From an uncultured Candidatus Saccharibacteria bacterium (GTDB lineage: Bacteria > Patescibacteria > Saccharimonadia > Saccharimonadales > JACDBH01), in contig CAMLHD010000010.1 of NCBI GenBank assembly GCA_946479835.1, positions 1 to 23,582 of the forward strand: a DNA stretch of 23,582 bases, read 5' to 3'. This document shows positions 1-6,587 of this stretch, in pieces. The notes under the pieces are model-generated. The model was not told where the DNA came from and made no database searches. It worked only from the letters and a program-made list of their open reading frames with translations. Position numbers and translations under genes: made by a program. Every line of letters starts with the position of its first letter. Positions within the stretch are counted from its first letter, which is position 1.

Positions 1-197
1 GCGTTAGAAACAATGAACTGCAGCGAGCGCATGGTGTCGCCTCGCTGGCCGATCAAGAAACCGTTCAGGTGGGTTGAGGGGATATTAAGCTCAATGACTT
101 CGTCGTCCGAGGTCGCGTAAACATCGGTGTTAAGACCGAAAAAAGACAGTAAATCTTCCAGGTATTTTTTGGCGTATAAAATAGATTCTTCCATCAT
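1..197 (-). CDS. khpB: Jag/KhpB-family RNA-binding protein, N-terminal part (cut by window edge)
   Basis: The first 65 or so residues are visible. They hold a KH type-II fold with its GxxG loop as GQRGDTMRSLQ, as in Jag/KhpB. Family knowledge: KhpB pairs with KhpA, binds RNA and affects cell-wall growth; an R3H domain normally follows and would lie outside the window. No Jag_N domain precedes the KH part, so this is a short form. The gene follows yidC in the usual rpmH-rnpA-yidC-jag order. The start is ATGATG, with the first ATG overlapping the yidC stop; the second ATG at 194 has better spacing from the GGAGG upstream. The overlap suggests translational coupling. Identification is by the KH signature and position. 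Confidence 0.85.
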   Translation of the reverse strand, partial: MMEESILYAKKYLEDLLSFFGLNTDVYATSDDEVIELNIPSTHLNGFLIGQRGDTMRSLQFIVSN

Positions 198-1171
198 TTC
201 CTCCGTTTGTTAGGTTTCTTGGAGGATTTCTTCGGCGTTGTTTTGGCTGTTTTTGAAGCTTCTTTTTCTGTGGTGATTGAAACGACGCGGGCGGTTGACC
301 TGACTTTTTTGCGATTAGCAGTTTTGTCGCCGCGGTGCATCTTGGTTTCCATCTCTTCTTCGTCTTCTTTAAGAATACGGGCTTGCTGGATCATGGCTAC
401 CAGGCCGCTGACCAGCCAGTACAAGCTAAGGGCTGAGGCTATGTTGACCGTGAAGAAGAAAATTAAAGCCGGAATAAAGAAGCGGGTGCTGCGGCTGACG
501 GCGGCATTAACCTCGGCAGAGTCGGCTTGCTTGCCCTGCCCGGCATCACGCAGGATGTGGCGCAGCTTGCGGGCGTCTTCGCTATTGGGCATAAGTTGCT
601 TGCTTTGGTAGTACTGAGTGACGGCGCTGCCGATTACCAGGAACATCGCCGGCCAGTAAATGCCCGGTTGGTTGCCGATGGCAGCGCGCTTAAGGTCGAC
701 TATGCCGAACAGCGTCATGTCGAGCTTGCTGATGTCTGTAGCCAGCTCCTTCATCCAGCTCAGGTTCTGGATCGGACCGTAAGCGAAAGTAACGATGCTG
801 TTTGGATCGGAGATAATTTTCTGCAATCCAACATAGAGGCCGATCAGGATTGGCAGCTGCAGCAGCAAGATGCCGATGCTGCTGAACGGGCTGACGCCGC
901 GCTCCTTGTAAAGTTCCATGACCATCATGGATTCTTTTTGACGGTCGCCCTTGGCCTCCTGCTTGATGCGCTTCAGTTCCGGCTGCAAGGCGCGCATGGC
1001 CTTGGCGTTATGCAGCTGCTTGCGGACCAGTGGCTGCAGGGCCAAACGGATAACGATGGTAAATAATATGATGGCCAGGCCGAAGTTGTGGCCGGGCAAA
1101 AGCGCATAAATCAGAACTAGCAGATTGAACAGTGGCTTGACGATGAGCGCGGTAAAAATATTTCCGATCAC
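194..1171 (-). CDS. yidC: YidC/Oxa1/SpoIIIJ membrane protein insertase
   Basis: A 325-residue integral membrane insertase that places proteins in the cytoplasmic membrane alone or with Sec. It is the short Gram-positive-like form without the large periplasmic domain. The first helix region carries the conserved Arg42 in VIRLALQPL, which in the family lines a hydrophilic groove. A charged coiled hairpin follows (about 55-95, with QPELKRIKQEAKGD), then further helices near 98-118, 172-190 and 230-262. The C-terminal tail (about 270-325) is very rich in Lys/Arg, as expected for ribosome contact. There is no lipobox Cys at the N-terminus, unlike B. subtilis SpoIIIJ. The start is GTG at 1171 with AAGGAG just upstream. 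The stop overlaps the jag start (ATGA). Confidence 0.95.
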   Translation of the reverse strand: MIGNIFTALIVKPLFNLLVLIYALLPGHNFGLAIILFTIVIRLALQPLVRKQLHNAKAMRALQPELKRIKQEAKGDRQKESMMVMELYKERGVSPFSSIGILLLQLPILIGLYVGLQKIISDPNSIVTFAYGPIQNLSWMKELATDISKLDMTLFGIVDLKRAAIGNQPGIYWPAMFLVIGSAVTQYYQSKQLMPNSEDARKLRHILRDAGQGKQADSAEVNAAVSRSTRFFIPALIFFFTVNIASALSLYWLVSGLVAMIQQARILKEDEEEMETKMHRGDKTANRKKVRSTARVVSITTEKEASKTAKTTPKKSSKKPNKRRK

Positions 1172-1232
1172 GGATGCTCCTTCAACACGTAGTTATCTTA
1201 TAATAACAGGTTTGGCTACCCGGCCCCAAGCG

Positions 1233-1574
1233 TTAGAGCTTTGCTTTTTTGAAAAGCTGGTTCAGGGATTTCTGCAGTTCGTCGGCCGGCATGGTGGCAG
1301 CTTCTATGCTGTAAACGGTCACGATTATCTCGGCCGGTTCTTTGAACTCCGGCAGGCGGGCGCGGATTATCTCGTATATGCGGCGGCGCACCCGGTTGCG
1401 CTTGACGGCCGATTTGTCGACTTTGCGGCTTACCACCACGGCGGCCTTGCTGCGCTTAACGCGTTCGTCCTTAAGCACATGCAAGCTGGCCAGCCCGTTG
1501 CGGGTGGGACGGCCTAAACGGTATACCCGGCGGACTCCGCCGTGGCCATGAAACCGGTTGGATCGAATCAGCAT
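1233..1574 (-). CDS. rnpA: Ribonuclease P protein component
   Basis: A 113-residue basic protein that helps the RNase P RNA cut the 5' leaders of pre-tRNAs. The RNR signature is clear at about residues 55-68 (SAVKRNRVRRRIYE), preceded by the family strand VVVSRKVDKSA. The N-terminal RFHGHGGVRRVYRLG matches the usual substrate-binding face. Length is typical. It sits between rpmH and yidC as in most bacteria. No strong ribosome binding site is visible before the ATG at 1574. The RNase P RNA gene is not in the window. Confidence 0.95.
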   Translation of the reverse strand: MLIRSNRFHGHGGVRRVYRLGRPTRNGLASLHVLKDERVKRSKAAVVVSRKVDKSAVKRNRVRRRIYEIIRARLPEFKEPAEIIVTVYSIEAATMPADELQKSLNQLFKKAKL

Positions 1575-1593
1575 AATCTTAATATATAGCGCT

Positions 1594-1623
1594 TTATTAA
1601 AAACGGCAGCGTTTGCTGCCGTT
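1594..1623 (-). terminator. Hairpin between rpmH and rnpA, possible partial terminator or processing site
   Basis: A perfect 9-bp stem, AACGGCAGC / GCTGCCGTT with a 4-nt loop, spans 1602-1623. On the minus strand it is followed by a short T-rich run (TTTTAATAAAG). It lies about 10 bases after the rpmH stop and ends about 28 bases before the rnpA start. It could reduce read-through so that rpmH is made in excess over rnpA, or stabilise the rpmH transcript end. The weak T-run makes full termination doubtful. Confidence 0.45.
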
Positions 1624-1632
1624 AATACGTGC

Positions 1633-1770
1633 CTAAGCGCTAAGTTTCTTGCGGCCCTTCGCGCGGCGGCGGGCCAGCACGGTGCGGCCGGCGTGCGTCT
1701 TCATGCGCGCAAAGAAGCCGTGCTCGCGGGAGCGCTGGCGTTTCTTGGGTTGGTAGGTCCGTTTGGGCAT
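1633..1770 (-). CDS. rpmH: 50S ribosomal protein L34
   Basis: A 45-residue basic protein reading [20 protein letters not shown] at its start and ending [12 protein letters not shown]. This is the classic L34 sequence; it binds 23S rRNA in the large subunit. AAGGA lies 7-8 bases before the ATG at 1770. It is the first gene of the leftward rpmH-rnpA-yidC-jag group and is divergent from dnaA, as in many bacterial origin regions. Confidence 0.97.
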   Translation of the reverse strand: MPKRTYQPKKRQRSREHGFFARMKTHAGRTVLARRRAKGRKKLSA

Positions 1771-2047
1771 GATGAATTCCTTAAACTTTAGAGACATAAC
1801 TCATGGCAATTTGACTGTCCAGGGAGTTTGTCATTTTGACAATGATAACCCACAAATTCTATCAGCTTTTCCACTTTTAACCAAGACCTGTCCACAGATT
1901 TTAAGGAGTTAGCAAAGTCTGTGTATAACTAATCCTCTGTTTTGCGTATTTTCTGCAGGCCCAAAAATTTCTCTCTATAAAGTTGTGGAAAACTCCGAGT
2001 TTTTTGCTATAGTGATTCAAGAATTATCAACAAGTGAGGGGAAAAGC
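1771..2047. promoter_or_regulatory. rpmH-dnaA divergent gap with DnaA-box-like sites
   Basis: This 277-base gap has no gene I would accept. It holds 9-mers close to the DnaA box TTATNCACA or its complement: TGTGTATAA at 1920-1928 (full match), TGTGGAAAA at 1984-1992 (one mismatch) and TTATCAACA at 2024-2032 (one mismatch). A perfect 6-3-6 inverted repeat, TTGTCA/TGACAA, lies at 1828-1842. On the minus strand TGGACA with a 17-base spacer and TATGTC is a weak candidate rpmH promoter. The box cluster fits DnaA autoregulation or one half of a bipartite origin. Confidence 0.6.
2005..2013 (+). promoter_or_regulatory. Candidate extended -10 promoter of dnaA
   Basis: TGCTATAGT reads as an extended -10 (TGn followed by TATAGT). 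TTGTGG at 1983-1988 is a possible -35, 19 bases upstream. Predicted transcription would start near 2020, leaving a leader of under 30 bases before the GTG at 2048. DnaA-box-like 9-mers at 1984-1992 and 2024-2032 flank it, so DnaA could repress its own gene here. The spacing is long, but an extended -10 tolerates a poor -35. Confidence 0.5.
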
Positions 2048-3421
2048 GTGCAGGACGAAAGGTTGTGGCAGGCAGTCTTAGGCGAAATCGAGCTTAGCCT
2101 GTCGCGCGGCAATTACGTTACGTGGTTCAAGAACACCCGCCTGCTCCGTTTTAAGGACAATGTTCTGACCATCGGCGTGCCGAACGTCTTTGTAAAGCAG
2201 CAGCTGGAGCGCAAATACAACCAGCTGATCATGGATGTCCTGGAAAAAAACCAGGTTACTCCCGATAGGATCGACTATAAGATCCACAGCGATATTTCGG
2301 CCCGGTCTCGGACCGATGAAGAGCCTTTGACGCTAGAACCAGCTACTACCGCGCGTGAAACGGCTACCCGGCCGAGCCTGCAAAGTTCGCTTACCCACAC
2401 CTACCGCCAGGGTCTTAATGAACGCTACACGTTCGACAATTTCATTGTCGGTTCCGGCAACGAGCTGGCGCATGCTGCCTGCCAGGCCGTAGCTGCCAAC
2501 CCCGGCTCTAAATACAACCCGTTGTTCGTCTACGGCGGCGTTGGTATCGGCAAAACCCACCTGATACAAGCCGTGGGCAATGCGGTCATGACCAAGAACC
2601 CATCGGCTCGGGTCTTATATGTCTCTACCGAGCAGTTTGTACAGGAGTTCATCGACGCCGTCCGATATAAAAAGAATACTGACTTTGCCGGCTATTACCG
2701 TAACGCCGACGTGCTGATCATTGACGACATGCAATTCATAGCTGGTAAGGACAAGACTCAGGAAGAGTTCTTCCACACTTTCAATGCCCTGCACCAGGCC
2801 AACAAGCAGATTATTATAAGTTCCGACAAGCCGCCCAAAGACATCCCGACTCTGGAAGAACGGCTCAAAAGCCGATTTGCGTGGGGGATGAGCATCGACA
2901 TGCAGAACCCGGATTTTGAGACCCGCTGCGCCATCGTCCAAAGCAAAGCTGATTTGGTCGGCATCAATCTGCCGAGTGATGTAGTAGATTATTTGGCCAA
3001 CCATATCCAGACCAATATCCGCGAACTTGAGGGCGCCCTCAACCAGCTGATCGCCTTCTGCGAGATGCGCAACCTGGAGCCGGACGTTACTATCGTGTCT
3101 TCGCTTTTAAGCGCTCATAAGACCCGGCCCAAGCACCTCAGCGCCCGGCAGGTGGTGGAGCGTGTCAGTAAGCATTTCCAGGTATCACTCGAGGACATCT
3201 TAGGTCCTAAGCGCGACAAAGACATAGTAGTGCCCCGCCAGATCGCCATGTACATGTTAAGGTCAGAGCTGCATTTGAGCTTCCCTAAGATCGCCCGAGA
3301 ACTGGGCCGCAAGGACCACACCACGGCTATTCACTCGGTTGAAAAAGTTGAGCAGGAACTGTCGTTCGACGCCGTCATCCGGCAGCATGTGTCGGAGATC
3401 AAGGAGCGCCTTTATGCCTAA
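2048..3421 (+). CDS. dnaA: Chromosomal replication initiator DnaA
   Basis: Binds DnaA boxes at the origin, opens the duplex as an ATP-bound filament and recruits the helicase. Counting from the GTG at 2048 the protein has 457 residues. Domain I is at the N-terminus, followed by a variable linker. The AAA+ core has Walker A GGVGIGKT at about 163-170 and Walker B VLIIDDMQ with Asp226-Asp227. The C-terminal helix-turn-helix carries GRKDHTTAIH (DHTT at about 423-426), the box-recognition signature. An in-frame GTG at 1985 would add 21 residues, but it overlaps a DnaA-box-like site and lies upstream of the candidate -10; GAGGGG sits correctly before 2048. First gene of dnaA-dnaN-recF. Confidence 0.97.
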   Translation: MQDERLWQAVLGEIELSLSRGNYVTWFKNTRLLRFKDNVLTIGVPNVFVKQQLERKYNQLIMDVLEKNQVTPDRIDYKIHSDISARSRTDEEPLTLEPATTARETATRPSLQSSLTHTYRQGLNERYTFDNFIVGSGNELAHAACQAVAANPGSKYNPLFVYGGVGIGKTHLIQAVGNAVMTKNPSARVLYVSTEQFVQEFIDAVRYKKNTDFAGYYRNADVLIIDDMQFIAGKDKTQEEFFHTFNALHQANKQIIISSDKPPKDIPTLEERLKSRFAWGMSIDMQNPDFETRCAIVQSKADLVGINLPSDVVDYLANHIQTNIRELEGALNQLIAFCEMRNLEPDVTIVSSLLSAHKTRPKHLSARQVVERVSKHFQVSLEDILGPKRDKDIVVPRQIAMYMLRSELHLSFPKIARELGRKDHTTAIHSVEKVEQELSFDAVIRQHVSEIKERLYA

Positions 3422-3679
3422 GGCCTGTGGATGGCTTGGGCAAAAAGGTGGGTTAAGTCCGGGTATGCCAAAAGCACATATACACAGCCTTTTTGGAAGC
3501 ACCCGGAAGGCCGTGGAAAAGCCGAGGTTTTTGCCGGCCTTTTACACACATGTGGAGCAAATTTTGTATACAGTTTTTGCGCCGCTTAAAACCCGTTCTC
3601 AATCTGTTAGTCGGACCTTTGTACACAGCTTCCACAGCCCTAAATACTACAACTACTATGTATATAAAGGAGGATATTA
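3422..3679. other. Candidate oriC core with DnaA boxes and DnaA-trio-like unwinding element
   Basis: The dnaA-dnaN gap holds several DnaA-box-like 9-mers with one mismatch to TTATNCACA: ATATACACA (3478-3486), TTTTACACA (3540-3548) and TTGTACACA (3619-3627). Weaker ones are TGTGGATGG (3426) and the CTTCCACAG stretch (3629). After the last boxes comes a short GC run (GCCC, 3637-3640), then phased triplets ATA-CTA-CAA-CTA-CTA at 3644-3658, then AT-rich TGTATATAAA. On the complementary strand these read as TAG/TAT-type triplets. Order and direction match the box, GC spacer and DnaA-trio arrangement known from the B. subtilis dnaA-dnaN gap. A strong dnaN ribosome site (AAAGGAGG, 3667-3674) closes the region. 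No gene is seen here. Confidence 0.65.
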
Positions 3680-4771
3680 ATGAAACTACAGGTAACTCAG
3701 GAAAACCTTGGCAAAGCCCTAAACTCTGTCGCCCGTATAGCCAACAGCCGAAATGCCCTGCCCATCCTCGGTAATGTACTATTAAAGACTGTAGACAACC
3801 GCTTGAGCGTTTCGGCCACCAACTTGGACATAGCCATCACCCACTACATAGGCTCCAAAGTTTCGACCGAGGGCGCCATCACGGTGCCGGCCCGACTGAT
3901 GCAGGACTTCGTTTCCAGTCTGCCGAGCGGAGTTATTAATTTAGAGCTCGATGAGCATCGCCTTCATATCACCGCCGATCAGTACCAGTCGACCATCAAC
4001 GGCGTATCGGCCGAAGACTTTCCAGTCATGCCGGCAATCAGCGACGGCACGAGTTGGGAAATACCGGCCTCGGTGTTTAAGAAAGGCCTGTCCCAGTCCG
4101 TACTGGCGGCATCGAGCGACGAAGCCCGGCCGGTTCTAACCGGCGTTTACCTGCATTCACACGAAGGCCAGCTGTATATAGTAGCTACCGACAGTTATCG
4201 TCTGGCCGAAAAGGCCCTGATCAAGCATAAAGGCACGATGTCGCTGCTTATTCCAGCTGGAGCTATGCAGGACATGCTCAGGATATTAGACGATTCGGAC
4301 GAACCGGTCAGGGTTACTCATGATGATCAGCAGGTATTATTCCGGGTTGGCGAAGTCGAGCTGGTAAGCCGGCTGATCGATGGCAAGTATCCGGAGTACC
4401 GCAAGCTTATTCCCGGCAAGTTCGAAGTATCGGCCACGTTGTCCCGCGATGACTTTACCAATATCACTAAAGTATCTTCCCTGTTTGCCCGCGAGAGCGC
4501 CGGCAGCGTGACCATCAAAGTTGATGAAGACAGCGGCTTAGTAAGTATTAATTCCATAGCCTCCCAGCTGGGCGAAAACACCTCGCAGGCCAAGGCCGAC
4601 ATCAAAGGCTCGGGCGAAGTTACCCTCAACTCAAGATATTTGCTGGACGCGCTACATGTACTCGACGGCGATACGGTTACCTTCCAGTTCAACGGCAAGC
4701 TGGACCCCAGCTTGTTGACTGATCCGGGAGCCAAAGACTATAAGCACGTAGTAATGCCTCTGCGCTCCTAA
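3680..4771 (+). CDS. dnaN: DNA polymerase III sliding clamp (beta subunit)
   Basis: A 363-residue clamp that encircles DNA as a dimer and tethers the replicative polymerase. The N-terminus MKLQVTQENLGKALNSVARI and the following SRNALPILGNVLL are typical of clamp domain I. The protein spans the usual three clamp domains and ends with the family tail HVVMPLRS. Length is close to the usual 365-380. The ATG at 3680 is preceded by a near-perfect AAAGGAGG. It lies in the expected slot between dnaA and recF. Confidence 0.97.
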   Translation: MKLQVTQENLGKALNSVARIANSRNALPILGNVLLKTVDNRLSVSATNLDIAITHYIGSKVSTEGAITVPARLMQDFVSSLPSGVINLELDEHRLHITADQYQSTINGVSAEDFPVMPAISDGTSWEIPASVFKKGLSQSVLAASSDEARPVLTGVYLHSHEGQLYIVATDSYRLAEKALIKHKGTMSLLIPAGAMQDMLRILDDSDEPVRVTHDDQQVLFRVGEVELVSRLIDGKYPEYRKLIPGKFEVSATLSRDDFTNITKVSSLFARESAGSVTIKVDEDSGLVSINSIASQLGENTSQAKADIKGSGEVTLNSRYLLDALHVLDGDTVTFQFNGKLDPSLLTDPGAKDYKHVVMPLRS

Positions 4772-4790
4772 TAACAGCTATACTTTTAAG

Positions 4791-5858
4791 ATGATAGACA
4801 ATATCCGGCTGCAAAACTTCCGGTCTTATGCCGATGACAGCTTTGAGTTCGAACCGGGCGTAAATATCATTGTCGGCCCGAACGGCAGCGGCAAGACCAA
4901 TCTGCTGGAGGCCATCATGGCCGTATCAACCGGATCGTCTTTTCGGGCCGGCGATTCGGAGCTGATCCAATTTGAAAAACCTTGGGCCAGGATAGACATG
5001 GACCTGGGAGACAAACACCGCACCCTGAAAGTCCAGTTAGAAAACGCTCAGGTGCGCAAAAGCTACGAGTTCGACGAAAAGGCCTATAAGATCCTGACCC
5101 AGGCGCATGTACTGCCAATCGTCTTGTTTGAACCCAATCATTTATTACTACTGAACGGCCAGCCGGAACTGCGCCGCAACTACCTGGATAATCTGCTGGA
5201 ACAGACGGACATCGGCTTCAAGGCCATGCGCAAGCACTACCGCCGCGCCTTGTCTCAGCGCAATGCGCTTTTGAAGGCCGCTAGGCGGCCCAGCCACGAC
5301 CAATTGTTCGTTTGGAACCTGCGCCTCAGCGAACTGGGCGGCGCCATCGTCAGGGCCCGTACGGAGCTCATAGACGGCATCGAAGCCCGCCTGCCCGGTC
5401 TTTACACCAAGATAGCTAAGGACAAGAAGGCCGATATACATATCGGCTACCAGAGCCGTCTGCCGATCAAAACCTACGAAACAGCGCTGCTGCAAGTGCT
5501 GGAGGAGCGGCTTCAGACCGATCTGGAGCGTGGCTTCACGTCTTATGGGCCGCACCGTGATGATTTTGAGATAACTTTCAACGGCCGTCCGGCGCACGAA
5601 GTAGCAAGCCGAGGCGAAACCCGCACCGTACTGTTAGCGCTTAAAATCCACGAACTGGAAATAAAAGAGAAGCTCAGCGGCCAAAAACCGTTGCTACTGC
5701 TTGACGATGTGTTCTCGGAGCTTGATGGCCGACGCCGCCATGCTTTGGCCAGTTTCTTAAAGACTCATCAGACTTTCATAACCACCACTGATGCCGACGC
5801 CGTGCTGGACGCGCAGATGCCGGCCAGTCACATTATTCCTTTGACTAAGGCTGGATAG
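4791..5858 (+). CDS. recF: RecF recombination mediator ATPase
   Basis: A 355-residue SMC-like ABC ATPase that acts with RecO/RecR to load RecA at gaps and supports restart of stalled replication. Walker A is GPNGSGKT at residues 29-36, right after the RecF N-terminus MIDNIRLQNFRSY. Near the C-terminus come the ABC signature as ASRGETRT and Walker B LLLLDDVFSELD (Asp305-Asp306), followed by the His-switch region around THQTFITTTD. It follows dnaN by 19 bases with no good ribosome site, suggesting co-transcription. Its last 14 bases overlap the end of a leftward gene, leaving no room for a terminator between the two convergent units. Confidence 0.96.
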   Translation: MIDNIRLQNFRSYADDSFEFEPGVNIIVGPNGSGKTNLLEAIMAVSTGSSFRAGDSELIQFEKPWARIDMDLGDKHRTLKVQLENAQVRKSYEFDEKAYKILTQAHVLPIVLFEPNHLLLLNGQPELRRNYLDNLLEQTDIGFKAMRKHYRRALSQRNALLKAARRPSHDQLFVWNLRLSELGGAIVRARTELIDGIEARLPGLYTKIAKDKKADIHIGYQSRLPIKTYETALLQVLEERLQTDLERGFTSYGPHRDDFEITFNGRPAHEVASRGETRTVLLALKIHELEIKEKLSGQKPLLLLDDVFSELDGRRRHALASFLKTHQTFITTTDADAVLDAQMPASHIIPLTKAG

Positions 5859-6576
5859 GAGTAACCAGGTTCTGGCGGACGCCGTCCAGGCCCAATATGC
5901 CGATCTTGTTGACCGCGAACACCGCTTCTTCAGCATAGTTTGGTCCCAGTCCCTCTGTGAGCGATGCTACGGCCGCGTCTACATCCTGGCTTGTATAGCC
6001 GTCGTAGAAAGACACGACAATGCGGTCCTCAACCAGCTGGTAGCGGATCGAATAATTGCCCTGCTCTATCGGCAGGCTTTGGATATAGCGGTTGCGGGCA
6101 CCGTTCATGCTTAGGAACTCATCGATGTTCGTCTGGTCTTTCTGGTTGACGATGGAGAGCGTGAAGACGCCGCGGCCGTGCGAAGTCAGGGTGAGTTTGA
6201 ACTCGTCACTAACGCCATAAAAGCGGCCAATATACGCCGCATCGCTGCCTTCTTTACCTAGGTCTTTGGTGACGGTGAAGCCGATAAGCGATTCCGGATT
6301 AGAAAACTCCTGCCGAGTCGTGCGGGCAAAGTAAGCCACATCCTCCTGGATATTGCGCAGGACTTCCTCATTCTCGCCAATGAATTTATATAAGTCCTCA
6401 TGCTTATAGAGAGCCGCATAGGTTATGCCGGCTTCGCCCTCTAAGTTGCCGTCTGTATTGGGGTTAACTACACTAACTTTGCCATAGCTGAAATAAATAA
6501 AGGCGCCGAGTATCAGCAGTGCGGCAGCAATAAGGACGGCTAGCATTCGGTAATTTGGTGTGCGGCGTGGCTCCAT
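5845..6576 (-). CDS. Membrane-anchored protein of unknown function, last gene of the T4SS-like operon
   Basis: A 243-residue protein I do not recognise. A short basic N-terminus (MEPRRTPNYR) is followed by one hydrophobic helix at about residues 11-31, so the rest should face outside. That part alternates strands and helices and contains no Cys and no catalytic motif I can name. AAGGAG lies before the ATG at 6576, 11 bases after the upstream three-domain hydrolase gene, which implies a shared transcript. The 3' end overlaps recF by 14 bases in the opposite direction. Position suggests an accessory envelope component of the secretion system, but that is inference. Confidence 0.8.
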   Translation of the reverse strand: MEPRRTPNYRMLAVLIAAALLILGAFIYFSYGKVSVVNPNTDGNLEGEAGITYAALYKHEDLYKFIGENEEVLRNIQEDVAYFARTTRQEFSNPESLIGFTVTKDLGKEGSDAAYIGRFYGVSDEFKLTLTSHGRGVFTLSIVNQKDQTNIDEFLSMNGARNRYIQSLPIEQGNYSIRYQLVEDRIVVSFYDGYTSQDVDAAVASLTEGLGPNYAEEAVFAVNKIGILGLDGVRQNLVTPIQP

Positions 6577-6587
6577 ATTATGACTCC

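Noticed and set aside
1985..2047. Longer dnaA start at GTG 1985 adding 21 residues
   Set aside because: It overlaps a DnaA-box-like site and lies upstream of the extended -10 candidate, and there is no ribosome site; GAGGGG fits the GTG at 2048.
3505..3545. Possible dnaA terminator: AAGGCCG ... CGGCCTT with a 21-base loop
   Set aside because: Loop is long and the T-run after it is short; it is also embedded in the box-rich origin region. Too weak to list.
5148..5597. 149-residue reading frame on the minus strand inside recF
   Set aside because: Complement of a well-supported RecF gene; no start signals or recognisable domain.
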